DNA of 25,000 nt from the NCBI GenBank assembly GCA_963575745.1, contig CAUYUJ010017923.1, positions 88,168-113,167 of the forward strand, written 5' to 3'. Positions 1 through 9,328 of the stretch are shown piece after piece. Origin of the DNA: Prorocentrum cordatum. Lineage: Eukaryota; Sar; Dinophyceae; Prorocentrales; Prorocentraceae. Position numbers and translations under genes: made by a program. The notes beneath the pieces were generated by a model that saw only the letters and a list, made by a program, of their open reading frames with translations, was not told the DNA's origin and made no database searches. The first letter of the stretch is position 1; every line of letters starts with the position of its first letter.

Positions 1-410
1 TCAGACGCGAGGCTCCCCTGAATTAGGGGAACCTCATATTGTAGCGTGGCCATGGCATAACATAGCACAACATAACAGCACCGGAGCTTATAATACCTTG
101 ATCGTATAGCATGACATCTTCCGAAACATAGAAAGTACCGGTCCAAGAACCAGATTTCAAAGCTACATAACCAAACGTGGCCCCAGCAGAGGCCGCATTG
201 CAGATGAGAAACCGAAGCATAGAGAACAAAAAACAAGGCCTTTGAAAAGGCTGGAGAGAGCAGTGCTCATGGCAGATTGGCACACGACTAACTATGATAA
301 CGAATGCCCGTGTGTAGATATGCATAAGCATGAGCGCATGTTACCATGCAACTGCCAGTTCACGCTCAAGATCAAGGGTGCCAGAAGAGATGCGAACCGT
401 TCGTTTTAAC
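1..410. repeat. Satellite DNA, hairpin-bearing unit
   Basis: This stretch carries the same unit that is arrayed at 17260-18960: an imperfect GGCTCCCC...GGGGAACC hairpin near position 10, followed by a TATTGTAGCGTGGCCATGGC-type segment and an ACATAGCACA-type segment. It fades after about 330. The short open frame on the minus strand across 23-331 lies in repeat sequence and is not credible as a gene. No other feature is seen before the gene that ends at 515. Confidence 0.7.
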
Positions 411-514
411 AAGAGTTGTCAATAGATGCGCTCCGCCTCTACATACAACAAAACGGTGCCGGCGCTCGTGTGCGAAGCCCTGGCCACTCAACGGTCCCGA
501 ATGAGTATAGCCAC

Positions 515-1255
515 CTAAGCCTTGAAAGCAGCATAGTCACTCGACCCCGACGACCCGGACGCCTGCGCGCCGTCAAAGCGCCGGAGCATCATAGCCACGA
601 AGGCGTCCTTGTCCAGCTGACGCTCAGACACATGCGCACGAAGGCACTTCTCATAGACCTGGGCATTGTGCGATAGCCCATTCGCACCGAAGATCATGAT
701 GAGCAACTTCAAGTCCGAGGGCTTCTTGTTGATCCACGTGTATAGCGCAGTCGCAGCACTCTCGACCTTCGCCTTCTCCGGCGCAACAGCGTCAGTGCGC
801 TGGCGCTTGAACAGAGCCTTCCGGTCATCCTTGGACTTGCTGTCCGGCATAGGCACACCAGCGGCGTTCAGCACTTGCAAATGAGGCAATAGGTCCGCGG
901 CCTCCTTCTTGGCGTTCCTGTGAATAAGATCCTTGAGCACCTGGTCGATGAAAGGCGCCGACAACACGTCCGTCACGAAGGCCTGGATAGCCTGAACGGC
1001 GCGGGACACGTCGACAGACTGGCGCAGCGTGTCCTCGTCAACACCCTCATAGAAGAACGGCGCCGACTTGTTCCCCTGCGCGAGCACCTTCCACAACTGC
1101 GGCAGTTCTGCATCGCATAGGTGGTTGGAACCGCACGCGTTCAGCAACTGCGCAGGCGCCGTAGCCCACGGCCATAGCTTGTTGCTCTTCTCCTGCGGCT
1201 TCTCCTTGTCGTCACCCCCCGCGCTCGCCCCAAACATGGCTGAAAAGTCACCCAT
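515..1255 (-). CDS. Unknown 246-residue protein, single exon, complete
   Basis: I do not recognise the family. The frame starts with a true ATG at 1255 (MGDFSAMFG), runs 246 codons and stops with TAG at 515. The N-terminus is short, acidic and lysine-rich (DDKEKPQEK). The middle and C-terminal parts look like amphipathic helices, and the tail is serine/glycine-rich (SGSSGSSDYAAFKA). A basic patch (KALFKRQR, about residues 145-153) could be a nuclear signal, which is a guess. No membrane segment or signal peptide is visible. The opposite-strand frames are broken and compositionally worse, so this is the real coding strand. The gene is GC-richer than the satellite on both sides and lies outside the left inverted repeat of the large element, about 700 bp away. 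It shares the orientation of every other gene here. Whether it belongs to another element is open. Confidence 0.6.
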   Translation of the reverse strand: MGDFSAMFGASAGGDDKEKPQEKSNKLWPWATAPAQLLNACGSNHLCDAELPQLWKVLAQGNKSAPFFYEGVDEDTLRQSVDVSRAVQAIQAFVTDVLSAPFIDQVLKDLIHRNAKKEAADLLPHLQVLNAAGVPMPDSKSKDDRKALFKRQRTDAVAPEKAKVESAATALYTWINKKPSDLKLLIMIFGANGLSHNAQVYEKCLRAHVSERQLDKDAFVAMMLRRFDGAQASGSSGSSDYAAFKA

Positions 1256-1299
1256 AGTAGATGGAGACCCCGGCTCAGATACGAGGCGCAGCTGACAGC

Positions 1300-1960
1300 T
1301 TGACCACTAATCAGCAGCAACAACATATCATGACAATTACGGCGAAGCTGATGTTATGCGGTGGCTCTAGCTCAGCATTTCATTGCTTGGCTAAGCAGAA
1401 TAGCAGAGAGGAGCTAGCAATATGGTAGTGGCTATAGCACGGCAAAGCGTTGCATGACAAGCCTGGCATAGCACAGAAGCGTTTCCCAGAATTCAAGAAC
1501 CTCATGTCATAGCATGGCTGTAGCACAGCATGGCATAGCAAAGCAAAGAGTATAACATCAGGTTATGCCTAGTCTCTATCTAGCGTAGCATGGAAGAGAC
1601 CTCCAAAATGTAGAGCCAGGAATGGTATAGCGTGGCTGTAACATGATATAGCATAGCAGCGCACAGGCGAGTTCCGTTGAAAGCCCGATGAACTTCAGAT
1701 CATAGAGCTGTGGCATAGCATGGCACGAGGGTGCCCAAAATTTGGTGAACCTAATGTTATGGCGTCGCTATAGCATAGCAGAGCATGACGCGGCAACGAG
1801 ATCCCGAAACCACCTAGGAACATCAAGTTCTGGAACACTGTAACATAGAGACACGAGGTTCCCCATAATTAGGGGAACCTCCTGTTATAGCATGGCTGTA
1901 GCGTAGCATAGCACAGGAAAGCGAGCTTGCCAAAAATTGATGAACATCAAATTAGAGATG
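1300..1960. repeat. Satellite DNA flanking the large element (left)
   Basis: Degenerate repeats of ATAGCATGGCTGTAGCATAG type are separated by short segments resembling 'cccaaaatttggtgaacct'. A hairpin with GGTTCCCC / GGGGAACC arms lies at 1857-1879. The array stops abruptly at 1960, exactly where the inverted repeat of the large element begins. No gene is seen here. Confidence 0.75.
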
Positions 1961-1998
1961 ATCAAAAAAATTAAGCCCCCCACCCCTACCCCTCTAGA
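1961..1998 (+). repeat. Left terminal inverted repeat (38 bp)
   Basis: It starts ATCAAAAAAATTAAGCCCC and ends CCCCTCTAGA. It is the exact reverse complement of 14614-14651, with no mismatch in 38 positions. Similarity stops at both sides of this segment. Confidence 0.9.
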
Positions 1999-3680
1999 GC
2001 TTAACATTGCCATTTCCGTTCGGGAGGCGGGCACGCCGGCGCAAGAGGTAAGATTGCAAGTCGTCGCAGGCCCGCCCATTCAATCGCACGAGTGACCACG
2101 AGCGCATTCCGATGCTGGGCGTTGCGCGCCGAAACCCCGGGCGTCAAAGGGCAACGCGCACCGCTACCAAACAGACGGGGCGCCCAGCGTCGATCCATAC
2201 AGGTAAGAGTAGCAAGGAGGATGACAGAGGAAAGGGGAGGGGAAGAGAGGCGAGGAGGGAAGGGGGGATCCTCTCTCCCCCTCCACCTCCAACCCCCTCC
2301 TTGCCCTCCTCCCAAGCCACCCCACACCCCCTTCCCTTCCTCGCTTTCCTCTCCCCATGCGCGCGCCGCGCGCCATCGGCACACGCGGGCCGGGCCTCGC
2401 AGTGCAGCGACACTCCCCCCATGCCAAGACCCAAAGAGGATGACTATATCGGGGCGCATTTATCCCTCCATTCCAAGATCCGCCCGTTCCGTCGAAAGCA
2501 ACGCGTGTGCTCGCAAGCGCAACCAAGGATGGCGACCGTTAACCGCTGCGGGCGGTTGCGTCTACAGCCACGCCGACACCAACATTTCTAAAACAGGCCG
2601 TCTACTTTGCAAAACGCCCCAGCGTCAGGCTCGCCTTCCAGAACTGCCGCCAACTCCCAGCACCTACGCAGGCAGAGACGGAGAGCTTCAAGGTGTCCGA
2701 ATCTCGTCCAACTGAAAGAGAAACGCCTGAAGGGTGGCACGTGGCACATCCAACTCATCTGCTTGTTGGCCCTCCAGATCCACGAGCCTTCAGAAAACGA
2801 GGGGCCGAGGGGAGACGGAGGGGGGTCGCACTAATTGCATTGGTTTCCCCTGGCGCCACCGGCCCAAAAGAGGTGCAGGGGGCGCATAATTTCCCGCCCT
2901 GTGTGCGTTGTAAATGCCCCCGCGCCGCCTGCCCCCAGAGACTCTAGCATCCGATCAGAACCGGCTCGCAAGTGTGTCGCATCCATCCCGTCGAGGCCCC
3001 CCCCATCGCACGAAACGTTTTTGCATGTACTTGGGGCGGCTCGCAGACGCCAGCGCGCAGCGGGGGTCAGAGGGGCATTCCCGCGCGGGGTTCGAGATCT
3101 ACTTGGGCACGGGTCCCGTAAGAAACTGGAAATCCGAAACATCTAGGGGGCGCCACTCACGCGATCACCGCACGAACGGAACAGCCACGAAAGCGGGGGC
3201 CTCGAAGGGGAGAACATGAGCACAGCCACGCTTGCCCGACTCCGGAAAAACATTGGGTCACTGATAGGGGGTCAGAGACCAGGAGGCTGCGGGCGCCAAT
3301 TCCCCCCGCGCGGCCTGGGGCGGATGAAACACGAACCACATGCGGTTGACGCCGTTTTCCGGGCAGCAGCGGGGACGCACCATGGAAGCATGCCAGCCCA
3401 TTTTGGTCCGAGCATCGCGGGGCCCCAAGCGGGGACAAAACTCAACACATGTTTGGGCCAATTTGTCCGGGCTGATGCTGGGGAGGAGGCACGGGAGAAT
3501 GCCGGCCCACCTGCGACTCGAAAGGGTGGCGGAAAACAACTCACATGCACATCCTGTTGACACCGCTTCGATGGACCTTCGCGGCACGGTCGGGCGGACG
3601 GGCCTGACTAGGCGGGCTGGGAGGGAATGATCGGACGAACGGGCCCTGGAGTGGGCGGCTCCGCGGCCCCACAAGGGTGG
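1999..3680. other. Internal non-coding DNA of the element, left part
   Basis: No gene could be supported here. Open frames exist on both strands because the DNA is GC-rich and poor in stops, but their translations are proline/arginine/glycine-rich and unlike the real genes. A purine-rich then pyrimidine-rich tract lies at about 2210-2350. The 3' exons of the long minus-strand gene, if any remain, would have to lie here or in 3680-4820, but I could not find them. Confidence 0.5.
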
Positions 3681-4025
3681 GCGGGGCGACGACGACGACG
3701 ACGACGGCGACCGCCGTCGTGCCCTATAGGGCTCATAGCGACGACGGCGACCGCCGTCGTGCCCTAGGGCCCATCGTGCTCATAGGGCTCGTCGGGCTCA
3801 TAGGGCTCACACTTCATAATGCTCATAAAGCTCATATGGATCATAAGGCTCATCGGGCTCATGGGGCTCCTAGGGTTCGCAAGGTCCCTTGGGCTCATTA
3901 GGCCCATAGGGCCTCGAAGGCTTATAGGGCACATAAGGCTCGTGGGGCCTCTAGGGCTCGTATGGCCTCCAGGGCTCGTAGTGATCCTATGGGGCCTAGG
4001 TCACATAAGCCTCTAGGGTTCATAG
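3680..4025. repeat. CGACGA tract and GGGCTCATA short tandem repeats
   Basis: A CGA triplet run at about 3687-3706 leads into two near-identical copies of a block built on the palindrome CGACGGCGACCGCCGTCG (about 3698-3733 and 3739-3772). A degenerate array of GGGCTCATA-like units, 9-12 bp each, follows to about 4020. This is low-complexity DNA with no coding potential. Confidence 0.75.
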
Positions 4026-4150
4026 GGCCTGCACAGAGCCTTGCAATACCCTGCAAAGACCCCTGCAAAGACCCTTGCAAACGACCCTTCAATCTCCCGC
4101 AAACGACCCTGCAGTACCCTGCAATGAGCCTGCCCCTGCAATCCCACCAG
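4026..4150. repeat. CCCTGCAAAGAC-type short tandem repeats
   Basis: About ten degenerate copies of a 10-13 bp unit (CCCTGCAAAGAC, CCTTGCAAACGA and variants) run head to tail. Confidence 0.65.
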
Positions 4151-4263
4151 CCCTGAGGGCGTAGATCGTTTAAGGATTCCCATCATCATGGGAAGCCCTC
4201 TTGAGGTCCTCCGAGGGTTTCAAAAGAGCCCCAAGGGAGCTCCCAGAATGGCCAGGCGAGGCT

Positions 4264-4518
4264 GCGTATAACGGCCCAGCGTGGTGCGTAGAATGCTCCA
4301 GCGTTCGAGGCTGCAGCACGACGAATTATACGCAGGGCCTTTCTTGTTATACGCAGGCCCTTGGGGCGTCTTGACAAGCTCTAAAAGGACATAAATGGGT
4401 GCGTATAACGGCCCAGCGCGGCGCGTATAATGCTCAAGCTATCGAGGCTGGAACACGGCGCATGAAACACAGGGCCTTTTGTGGTGTTCGCAAGCCCCTC
4501 GGGCGTCTTTACGGGCTC
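4264..4518. repeat. Two diverged tandem copies of a ~118-bp unit
   Basis: Copy 1 (4264-4381) and copy 2 (4401-4518) both begin GCGTATAACGGCCCAGCG and end near GGGCGTCTT. They share the middle segments (AATGCTC, TCGAGGCTG, AGGGCCTTT). A block of GGCCCCAAGATGGCTCC-type units follows (4520-4600), a motif that returns at 10880-11390. Confidence 0.7.
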
Positions 4519-4629
4519 CAGGAAGGCCCCAAGATGGCTCCAGGGGAGCCCGAGATGGCCCCAGGAGGGCCCAAGAGGGCTCCCAAAAGGCCCCTTGAGA
4601 CGGAGGGCGACCAACATGTTATATGTTTT

Positions 4630-4790
4630 TCGTTGGCCTCACTTGGGGCCCTCCCTCCTCCTCCTCCCTCGTCCTCTCTCCTCCTCCCCCTCCTTTCTCC
4701 CCCTCCTCCGCCTCTATTCCCTCCCTCCTCCTCCTCCTCCTCCTCCTCCTCCTCCTCTTCCCCCCCCCCTCCTCCCCGGCCCCGGGCGCG
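4630..4790. repeat. Pyrimidine-rich CTC/CCT tract
   Basis: Long CT-rich simple sequence on the plus strand (purine-rich on the coding strand). It immediately follows the last recognisable exon of the long minus-strand gene, so it probably lies in an intron or the 3' region. The open frames through it encode only poly-E/G or poly-P/S and are artefacts. Confidence 0.75.
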
Positions 4791-4820
4791 CGCAGGTTGG
4801 TCCGGACATTTGCGTAAGCC

Positions 4821-5899
4821 CGAGGAGCGTGGAGGTAAGAATTGCTTGGCTGTGGCTTGTGCGATCCCCTCGTCATTAGGGAAACTCGGTCTCTCGGGGC
4901 CTGCGCCCTTGCCACGACCTTTGCCGCGGCCTCGGCCGCGTCCTCGACCGTCGCCTTTGACGACGGGGTTCAGGTCCCGCTTTTTGGCCACATATTTTTT
5001 CATGTACGCGTCGAGCGACGCCTTCTGGTCCTTGCACCGCTCCTGCTCGCGACGGCACTCCTCCTCATCATCCGGCGAGAGCACCTGGGGCCCTTGGTCG
5101 ATGTCCAAGAAAGTGTCCACGAGGTCGTGGGTTGCGGCGCTCATGTGGCACAAACGCCGCTCCATGATCTTCATCGCGCCCTGGTCGTCAATGGGCTGGA
5201 GCGCGTGCCGCACCAGCGCGAAGCACACCTCAAACATGTCCCACGCTGGATCGACGTCGAGCCCTACGGCGCTCGACAGAGCCGACAGTGCGGCACGAGG
5301 AAATCGCCAGAACGCCTGCTTCGCGGCGCACTTCAACAGACCATCCGCTTCCCCTTCGGGAAACAATCGCACTACGCACGGGGCCTCGGCCAGCGCAGGG
5401 AAAGCAAGTTTCTGCCACGCTGGTGAACGGAATGCCACCGTGGTCGCCCCCCACTGCACATGGTCGAAAATGCAACACCAGGTCACGTCCAGGACGTCGG
5501 TCGCCGGCTCCATGAAGAACTTGCCCCCGGACTCTGGGACCACGCGCTCGTGCAGCGGCCGAGCAGGCGCCGCGGAATCCCCCATGTCACCGAGAGCAAG
5601 TAGCCACGGTCCTGGAGCCCCTCCCGCGGCCGCCTTTCGACGGAGCGCCAAACCCTCACCCCTCAGCAAAGACTGGAAAGCAAAGAATTTCCCAAGCTTG
5701 TCGTAAGCCTGCTCCTTGAAGAGTTCTCTGCCGAGCTGTAGGTCTGCAAACCAAACAGCGTAATCATAATGCTGGCACGTCTGGCATGGCGCTTTCGCCG
5801 ACCCGGAAACAAGCTCGTGGAAAGGCAAGGACTGATCAGCTGGGGATGCCTTATACGCTTCCTTGGACAGCTCGATCGCCCTCCGGCAGGACACGCCCC
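4821..5899 (-). CDS. Long element gene, exon 6 (about 360 residues)
   Basis: I do not recognise the family. On the minus strand the frame is coherent from about 5899 (VSCRRAIELSKEAYKAS) to about 4821 (AKQFLPPRSS); beyond that it becomes a poly-glutamate/glycine artefact. Visible features: a cysteine pair CQTC near residue 38; hydrophobic and aromatic blocks typical of a globular domain (YAVWFADLQ, VTWCCIFDHVQWGATTVAF); a charged coiled-coil-like stretch (DDEEECRREQERCKDQK); and an RG/KG-rich basic box (about residues 317-331, GRGRGRGRGKGRGKG) that may bind nucleic acid. The proposed acceptor is ...GAGTAG|GGGGCG at 5900, keeping phase with exon 5 through a GC-AG intron 6266-5900. No downstream stop or exon was found, so the 3' end is unknown or the gene is truncated. 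Confidence 0.55.
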
Positions 5900-6266
5900 C
5901 TACTCAGCACCACTTGGCCCTCGAAAGGCGCTCATGCCGCGCCTCCCCCCCCGACCCGCCGCCCCCCCTACGCCGGGGGGGAGGACTGGGGATGTGGGGT
6001 AGGGGAGGAGGGCAAGGGTGGAAAGGGGGAGGGGATGGCGAAGGTGGAAGAACAGGGGGGGCGAACCGAAGGAGGAGAAACGAGGGCGTGGACATGGGAA
6101 GTGGAACGAAGGCAAGAAACGAGGAGGAGGAGACAGGGAGAGGGACGAGTGGGAGCCACGAGAGGGAAGGTGGGAGGTGCGGCGGAAAGAGGGCGGAACA
6201 TCAAGCGGGGGGGGAGGAGCGGGGTTAGCTTAGCTGCATGGCAGGGTTCGGAGCAGCATGTCCTGC
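5900..6266 (-). other. Proposed GC-AG intron of the long gene (367 bp)
   Basis: On the coding strand the sequence from about 6235 to 5940 is almost pure pyrimidine, as expected upstream of an acceptor, and the reading becomes a proline/serine/leucine artefact. A GC donor (CACG|GCAGGA, 6266) and an AG|G acceptor (5900) join exon 5 to exon 6 in phase 1. The borders are inferred from frame and border bases only. Confidence 0.4.
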
Positions 6267-7809
6267 CGTGATCCTGCTCTTTGACTTCGGGCTGCTTAAA
6301 GTGGTGGACGCTGTCAGCTACCTTTTTCTCAATCATGACCTGGAACGCGGATTTCTCGGACCCCCTGCGGTTGTGCCGGTTGTCCTCCGCCCTGCGCTCC
6401 CGCTTATTCGCGTCCTCAATGACCTGGGTGGCGAGAACCCGATTATGCTTGTCTGTGTACTTTTTGACCACAGCCTCCGTGACGCACCAGCCGGTGTTCA
6501 TCATGATGGCGACTGCTTGCTGCACGGGGACCGTATGGAAAACGCTCCTCTGGCAGTAGCGCCGGCTGTGCTCGTCGCCCTTGCCCTCCCATTGCTGGAA
6601 TGCGAGCCAGTCGGCCCTGAGCATGTCTGCGCCCTTCGCTGCCGCCGCCCCGCCCTGGGCCCACCGGACGGCATTGCACGGCCACCCCCTGAGCATGAAC
6701 ATAAACTTCCGCAGCCGCTCGCGCACGAGGCCCACGGAGAGGAGCCCCAAGCGAGAAGCCAACTCGTCCTGGAGTACGACAAAAGGGTGGCCCGCCACCC
6801 AGTCCACATCCTCGACGCCCGCAGGGCGGGCGCTTTGGAGACCGACCCTGGCCATCACAGCAGGCGACCCCAGCACGGCCCATGTGTCATCCAGCGCTTT
6901 CAAGAAGCCCGCGTCGGCAACCTGCTGGTAGAGCCATTCCCGTGACTTGTCCACGCTGCGCAGGGTCTCGTTCTGGTGGGAGTGCCACTTCTCCTGGGAG
7001 TCACCGACGGCCGTCACGCACCGAATCATGGACTGGGAGTCCGCGTGCAACAACCACATGATCCCGGAGACCATCGCGTTGCAGCCGGCTATTCTCATGG
7101 ACCGAGCCGACTGCGTGGGCGCGCGCAGGGAGGCGCGCTCACCCGCATCCGGCTCTTTCCCGATATCATGCATCTCTTGCAACGCGTTGACGAGGGCTTT
7201 CCCCTTCAAGAAATCCAACCGGAGGGCGGTGAGCTCCAAGCCGTAAAGGTATCGGTTGTAGTCGTGGTCCAGCGCTTTCAGTTCGCGCACAACGCTCTGG
7301 AACCGGTTCGCGTGGCCTTTGGCGCCCTTGCGATTCCACACTGGATCGTCCCTGAGCTCTCTCCACAACGTCTGTTCGATGCCGTCCTCGGACTCACGAT
7401 GCCCTGAGCCCCGATCGTGGAGAAATCCTTTGAGCTTGCTTGCAAACAAATCGCATTGGGAAGGCGAGCTGAAGGTCAGGTGCTCCGTCACAGCACCTTT
7501 TGCCTGGTGCCACCGGATATCCTCTTCCCAGGGCCCGTGGGGGATCGCCCGGACCATCAGAGCTCCGTAGGCGAACGCCTTGCACCCGGATTTCTCCAGG
7601 GCGTTGATGATTGCTCGCTGGCCACCATGGCTGGGGTCTGGAAAATAATCCAAGTTCATCCGGTAGTGCCGCTGTGCGCACATCACGCCCGCGTGGCCCG
7701 ACGACTCCATGTCGATGCTGAGGCTGACGCTGGGCCATGCCATCGGGCCCCCGCGGTCCTCCACGGCAGCAGGCTGCTGCAGCCACTTCAAACTGCGCTT
7801 GCAAGCCCA
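6267..7809 (-). CDS. Long element gene, exon 5 (about 515 residues)
   Basis: This is the largest coding block, reading cleanly on the minus strand from about 7809 to 6267. The first part (about 7730-7600) reads VSLSIDMESSGHAG, then MNLDYFPDPSHGGQ, a beta-strand-aspartate pattern followed by D-x-S-H. That spacing vaguely recalls RNase H-like transposases, but I cannot place the third acidic residue, so it is only a hypothesis. The middle is helical. The last part (VFHTVPVQQAVAIMMNTGW, then VIEDANKRERRAEDNRHN) contains a strongly basic helix that could bind nucleic acid. An in-frame TGA at 7866-7864 means the exon must start downstream of it. CTGCAG|TGG at 7810 is one possible acceptor. It follows exon 4 and precedes the pyrimidine-rich intron 6266-5900. 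Confidence 0.6.
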
Positions 7810-7971
7810 CTGCAGCCCGTGGTCGACGTCCGCGCGCCCCGCAGGCGGGGGCAAGGAATCATGTCATGCCGAGAGCTGGCGCGGCCTCTGCAAGCGGCCG
7901 CCTGCCGGGGAGACCAGCGGGGCTATGGGGCGAATGTGATCGCCCATCGCTGTCCGGGGGGCTGGCGTAAC

Positions 7972-8177
7972 CTGGCGCAACCCTGGAGATCCCTTAAGAA
8001 TTGCGCCGTGGCCCTGCGGTGCTTCTTGGGGTGCCTCCAACCCTGCTGCGACTCCACGCCCTTCCTCTTATTCCACTGCGCAGTTCGCATGGCCACCTCC
8101 TGCGCGGCGGCCGACAGGCCGGCCGCGTCCCCGACCGCCGCGGCAATCGTGCGGTCCCCCAAGTAATCTGGAACCAC
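7972..8177 (-). CDS. Long element gene, exon 4 (about 69 residues)
   Basis: The frame VVPDYLGDRTIAAAV... continues through a basic segment (WRHPKKHRRATAQF) and ends at an in-frame TAG at 7925-7923, so an intron must begin before that. A GT donor (GCCAG|GTTACG) at 7971 is the best candidate. There is no ATG at the 5' end. The segment begins exactly after a CGCAG|GTGG acceptor at 8178 and joins exon 3 in phase 0 (...WWAPPT|VVPDYLGD). This join is what makes the upstream and downstream coding blocks one gene rather than two. The intron between exon 4 and exon 5 (about 7971-7810) has uncertain borders. Confidence 0.5.
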
Positions 8178-8186
8178 CTGCGACGA

Positions 8187-8223
8187 GGCCGGAGCGGCGC
8201 CCGTCGAACATCGGCACGTCTAG
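8187..8223 (+). repeat. Inverted-repeat arm, acceptor side
   Basis: Begins GGCCGGAGCGGCGCCCGTCG and ends CGGCACGTCTAG. It pairs with 8401-8437 with three mismatches in 37. Confidence 0.85.
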
Positions 8224-8349
8224 ACAAGAGAAACTTCTGGTGAGCACCCTTGTCTAGAGTCTAGGGTTTCAATCGTCTAGGTTTTTTGAGTTATGTCCGG
8301 TTTCTGTCGTTTCGCTTGAGACATCCTCGCAAAAGTGATTTTCTAGACC

Positions 8350-8395
8350 CCTTTGAGTTAAGTGTCTGGGCGCCTTTAAGTTAAGTGTCTGGGCG
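8350..8395. repeat. Two tandem 23-bp repeats
   Basis: The copies at 8350-8372 and 8373-8395 differ at one position and contain the core AGTTAAGTGTCTGGGCG. They lie in the loop of the inverted-repeat intron. Confidence 0.85.
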
Positions 8396-8400
8396 GTTGC

Positions 8401-8437
8401 CTAGACGTGCCGAATTTCGACGGGCGCCGCCCCGGCC
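8401..8437 (-). repeat. Inverted-repeat arm, donor side
   Basis: Reads CTAGACGTGCCGAATTTCGA onwards on the plus strand and is the partner of 8187-8223. The outer end is 7 bp from the proposed donor site. Confidence 0.85.
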
Positions 8438-8444
8438 AGCCCAC

Positions 8445-8673
8445 CGTCGGAGGGGCCCACCAGGCAACGTTGGAAGGGAGCGCAACCAGCTGGAAGAGCA
8501 GCCCGCGACCGAAAACCCGGGCCTTATCGCCCGCCATCGACAGATCGACTTGGCCCTCGGCAGCCGCCTGGCCCGCGAGGACGCACGCCATGAGTGCGCG
8601 GTCGTCGGACACCCCAGAACGGCCGCATTCTAATGGGTCTGCCAACGAAACTGTGAATGAATCTGCCTCCTGC
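8445..8673 (-). CDS. Long element gene, exon 3 (about 76 residues)
   Basis: The minus-strand frame reads QEADSFTVSLADPLECGRSG, continues through RALMACVLAGQAAAEGQVD and LLFQLVALPSNVAWW, and ends APPT at the GT donor 8444. The helical, alanine- and leucine-rich composition resembles the rest of the gene. Reading beyond the donor runs into the inverted repeat and then a stop. The 5' border is uncertain: GACAG|GCAGG at 8674 keeps phase with exon 2 if that exon ends at 9041, but CAG|GAGG a few bases later with a different donor works equally well. Confidence 0.45.
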
Positions 8674-8974
8674 CTGTCGGGGTCCACGCAGAAGTCGCAA
8701 ACCGCGCGGTCGAAGCGAGGGCCAATCTGAAGGGCAACCTGCGCGGCGAAAAATGTCCGCCAGCCCCATGCAAGAGGCGACCGGGGTGGGGTCGCAGGAG
8801 CTCGGCCCTGCGAGCGGAGCGAGGCGAGCCAGCGAGGCGGCAGAAGTCCGACTGAAGGCCCCCAGTGGAGCCCAGGCTTCGGCGTCGCATGTGCAGAGAT
8901 GTGGAAGCGTCGCGCGCACCCAAGAGGAAGTGTCGCGCGTTCGCAACAGCGAACGGGCCCCTGTGGAAGCCCAC

Positions 8975-9328
8975 GGAGGCTCGACGGCGGGGCGAAGCCA
9001 AAGCATGGACGACTCCCACTCCACGTTCGCCGCCCTTTGCACGAAGGCCCACAGGGACTCGCGGTGCGAAGGGTCTACAACGCCCATGTCTTCGGCCATA
9101 TCGGGGTAGCGAGTCGCCAAGTCGCGGAAATCGACATTCCCAAGCCGGACTTTGAGCGCGCAGGGATGGGCGCCAGAGTGCGTGCATGGCCACGCCGGAC
9201 CATCGCCGACCAGCCCGCCGGCGTAAAAGCGGAAGTCCCAATCGCCTGCGCTCACAGCTTCCACGACCGTTCGGAGCAGAGACTTGGCGGACTCGGCGGC
9301 CCCAAGTTTTTTGAGCCCACCAGCGTGC
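8975..9328 (-). CDS. Long element gene, exon 2 (about 96-118 residues)
   Basis: After the acceptor CGCAG|GCACGC (9329) the frame reads HAGGLKKLGAAESAKSLLR, then VVEAVSAGDWDFRFYAGG and DMAEDMGVVDPSHRESLW, which look like genuine protein. The end is uncertain: a GC donor at 9040 or GT donors down to about 8975 all keep a usable phase. The two other minus-strand frames are arginine-rich artefacts over this stretch. It joins exon 1 in phase 2 (...GCPG|HAGG). I do not recognise a family. Confidence 0.4.

Larger units (their letters stand above)
8178..8444 (-). mobile_element. Introner-like intron with inverted-repeat ends (267 bp)
   Basis: A GT donor (ACG|GTGGGC, 8444) and an AG acceptor (CGCAG|GTGG, 8178) join the flanking frames in phase 0. 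Within 7-9 bp of these borders lie 37-bp inverted repeats (8187-8223 and 8401-8437; 34 of 37 positions pair). The 5-bp sequence GGTGG is present at both borders (8441-8445 and 8174-8178), as a target duplication would leave. The intron therefore looks like a recent insertion of a small non-autonomous DNA transposon that carries its own splice sites. Inside is a tandem pair of 23-bp repeats. Introners of this style are known from dinoflagellates. The specific call here is inference. Confidence 0.55.

Noticed and set aside
2092-2715. Plus-strand open frame near the left end of the element
   Set aside because: It is arginine/proline/serine-rich across a simple-sequence tract, with several overlapping frames of equal quality on both strands; nothing distinguishes a real gene.
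4399-5706. Long plus-strand open frame (435 codons) opposite exon 6
   Set aside because: The translation is serine/proline-rich and runs through the C/T simple repeat; the minus-strand frame is far more protein-like, so this is a shadow.
8376-8687. Separate small minus-strand gene ending at 8376
   Set aside because: The last residues before the stop come from the inverted-repeat arm; a GT donor at 8444 joins the frame to the next exon, so it is better explained as an exon.
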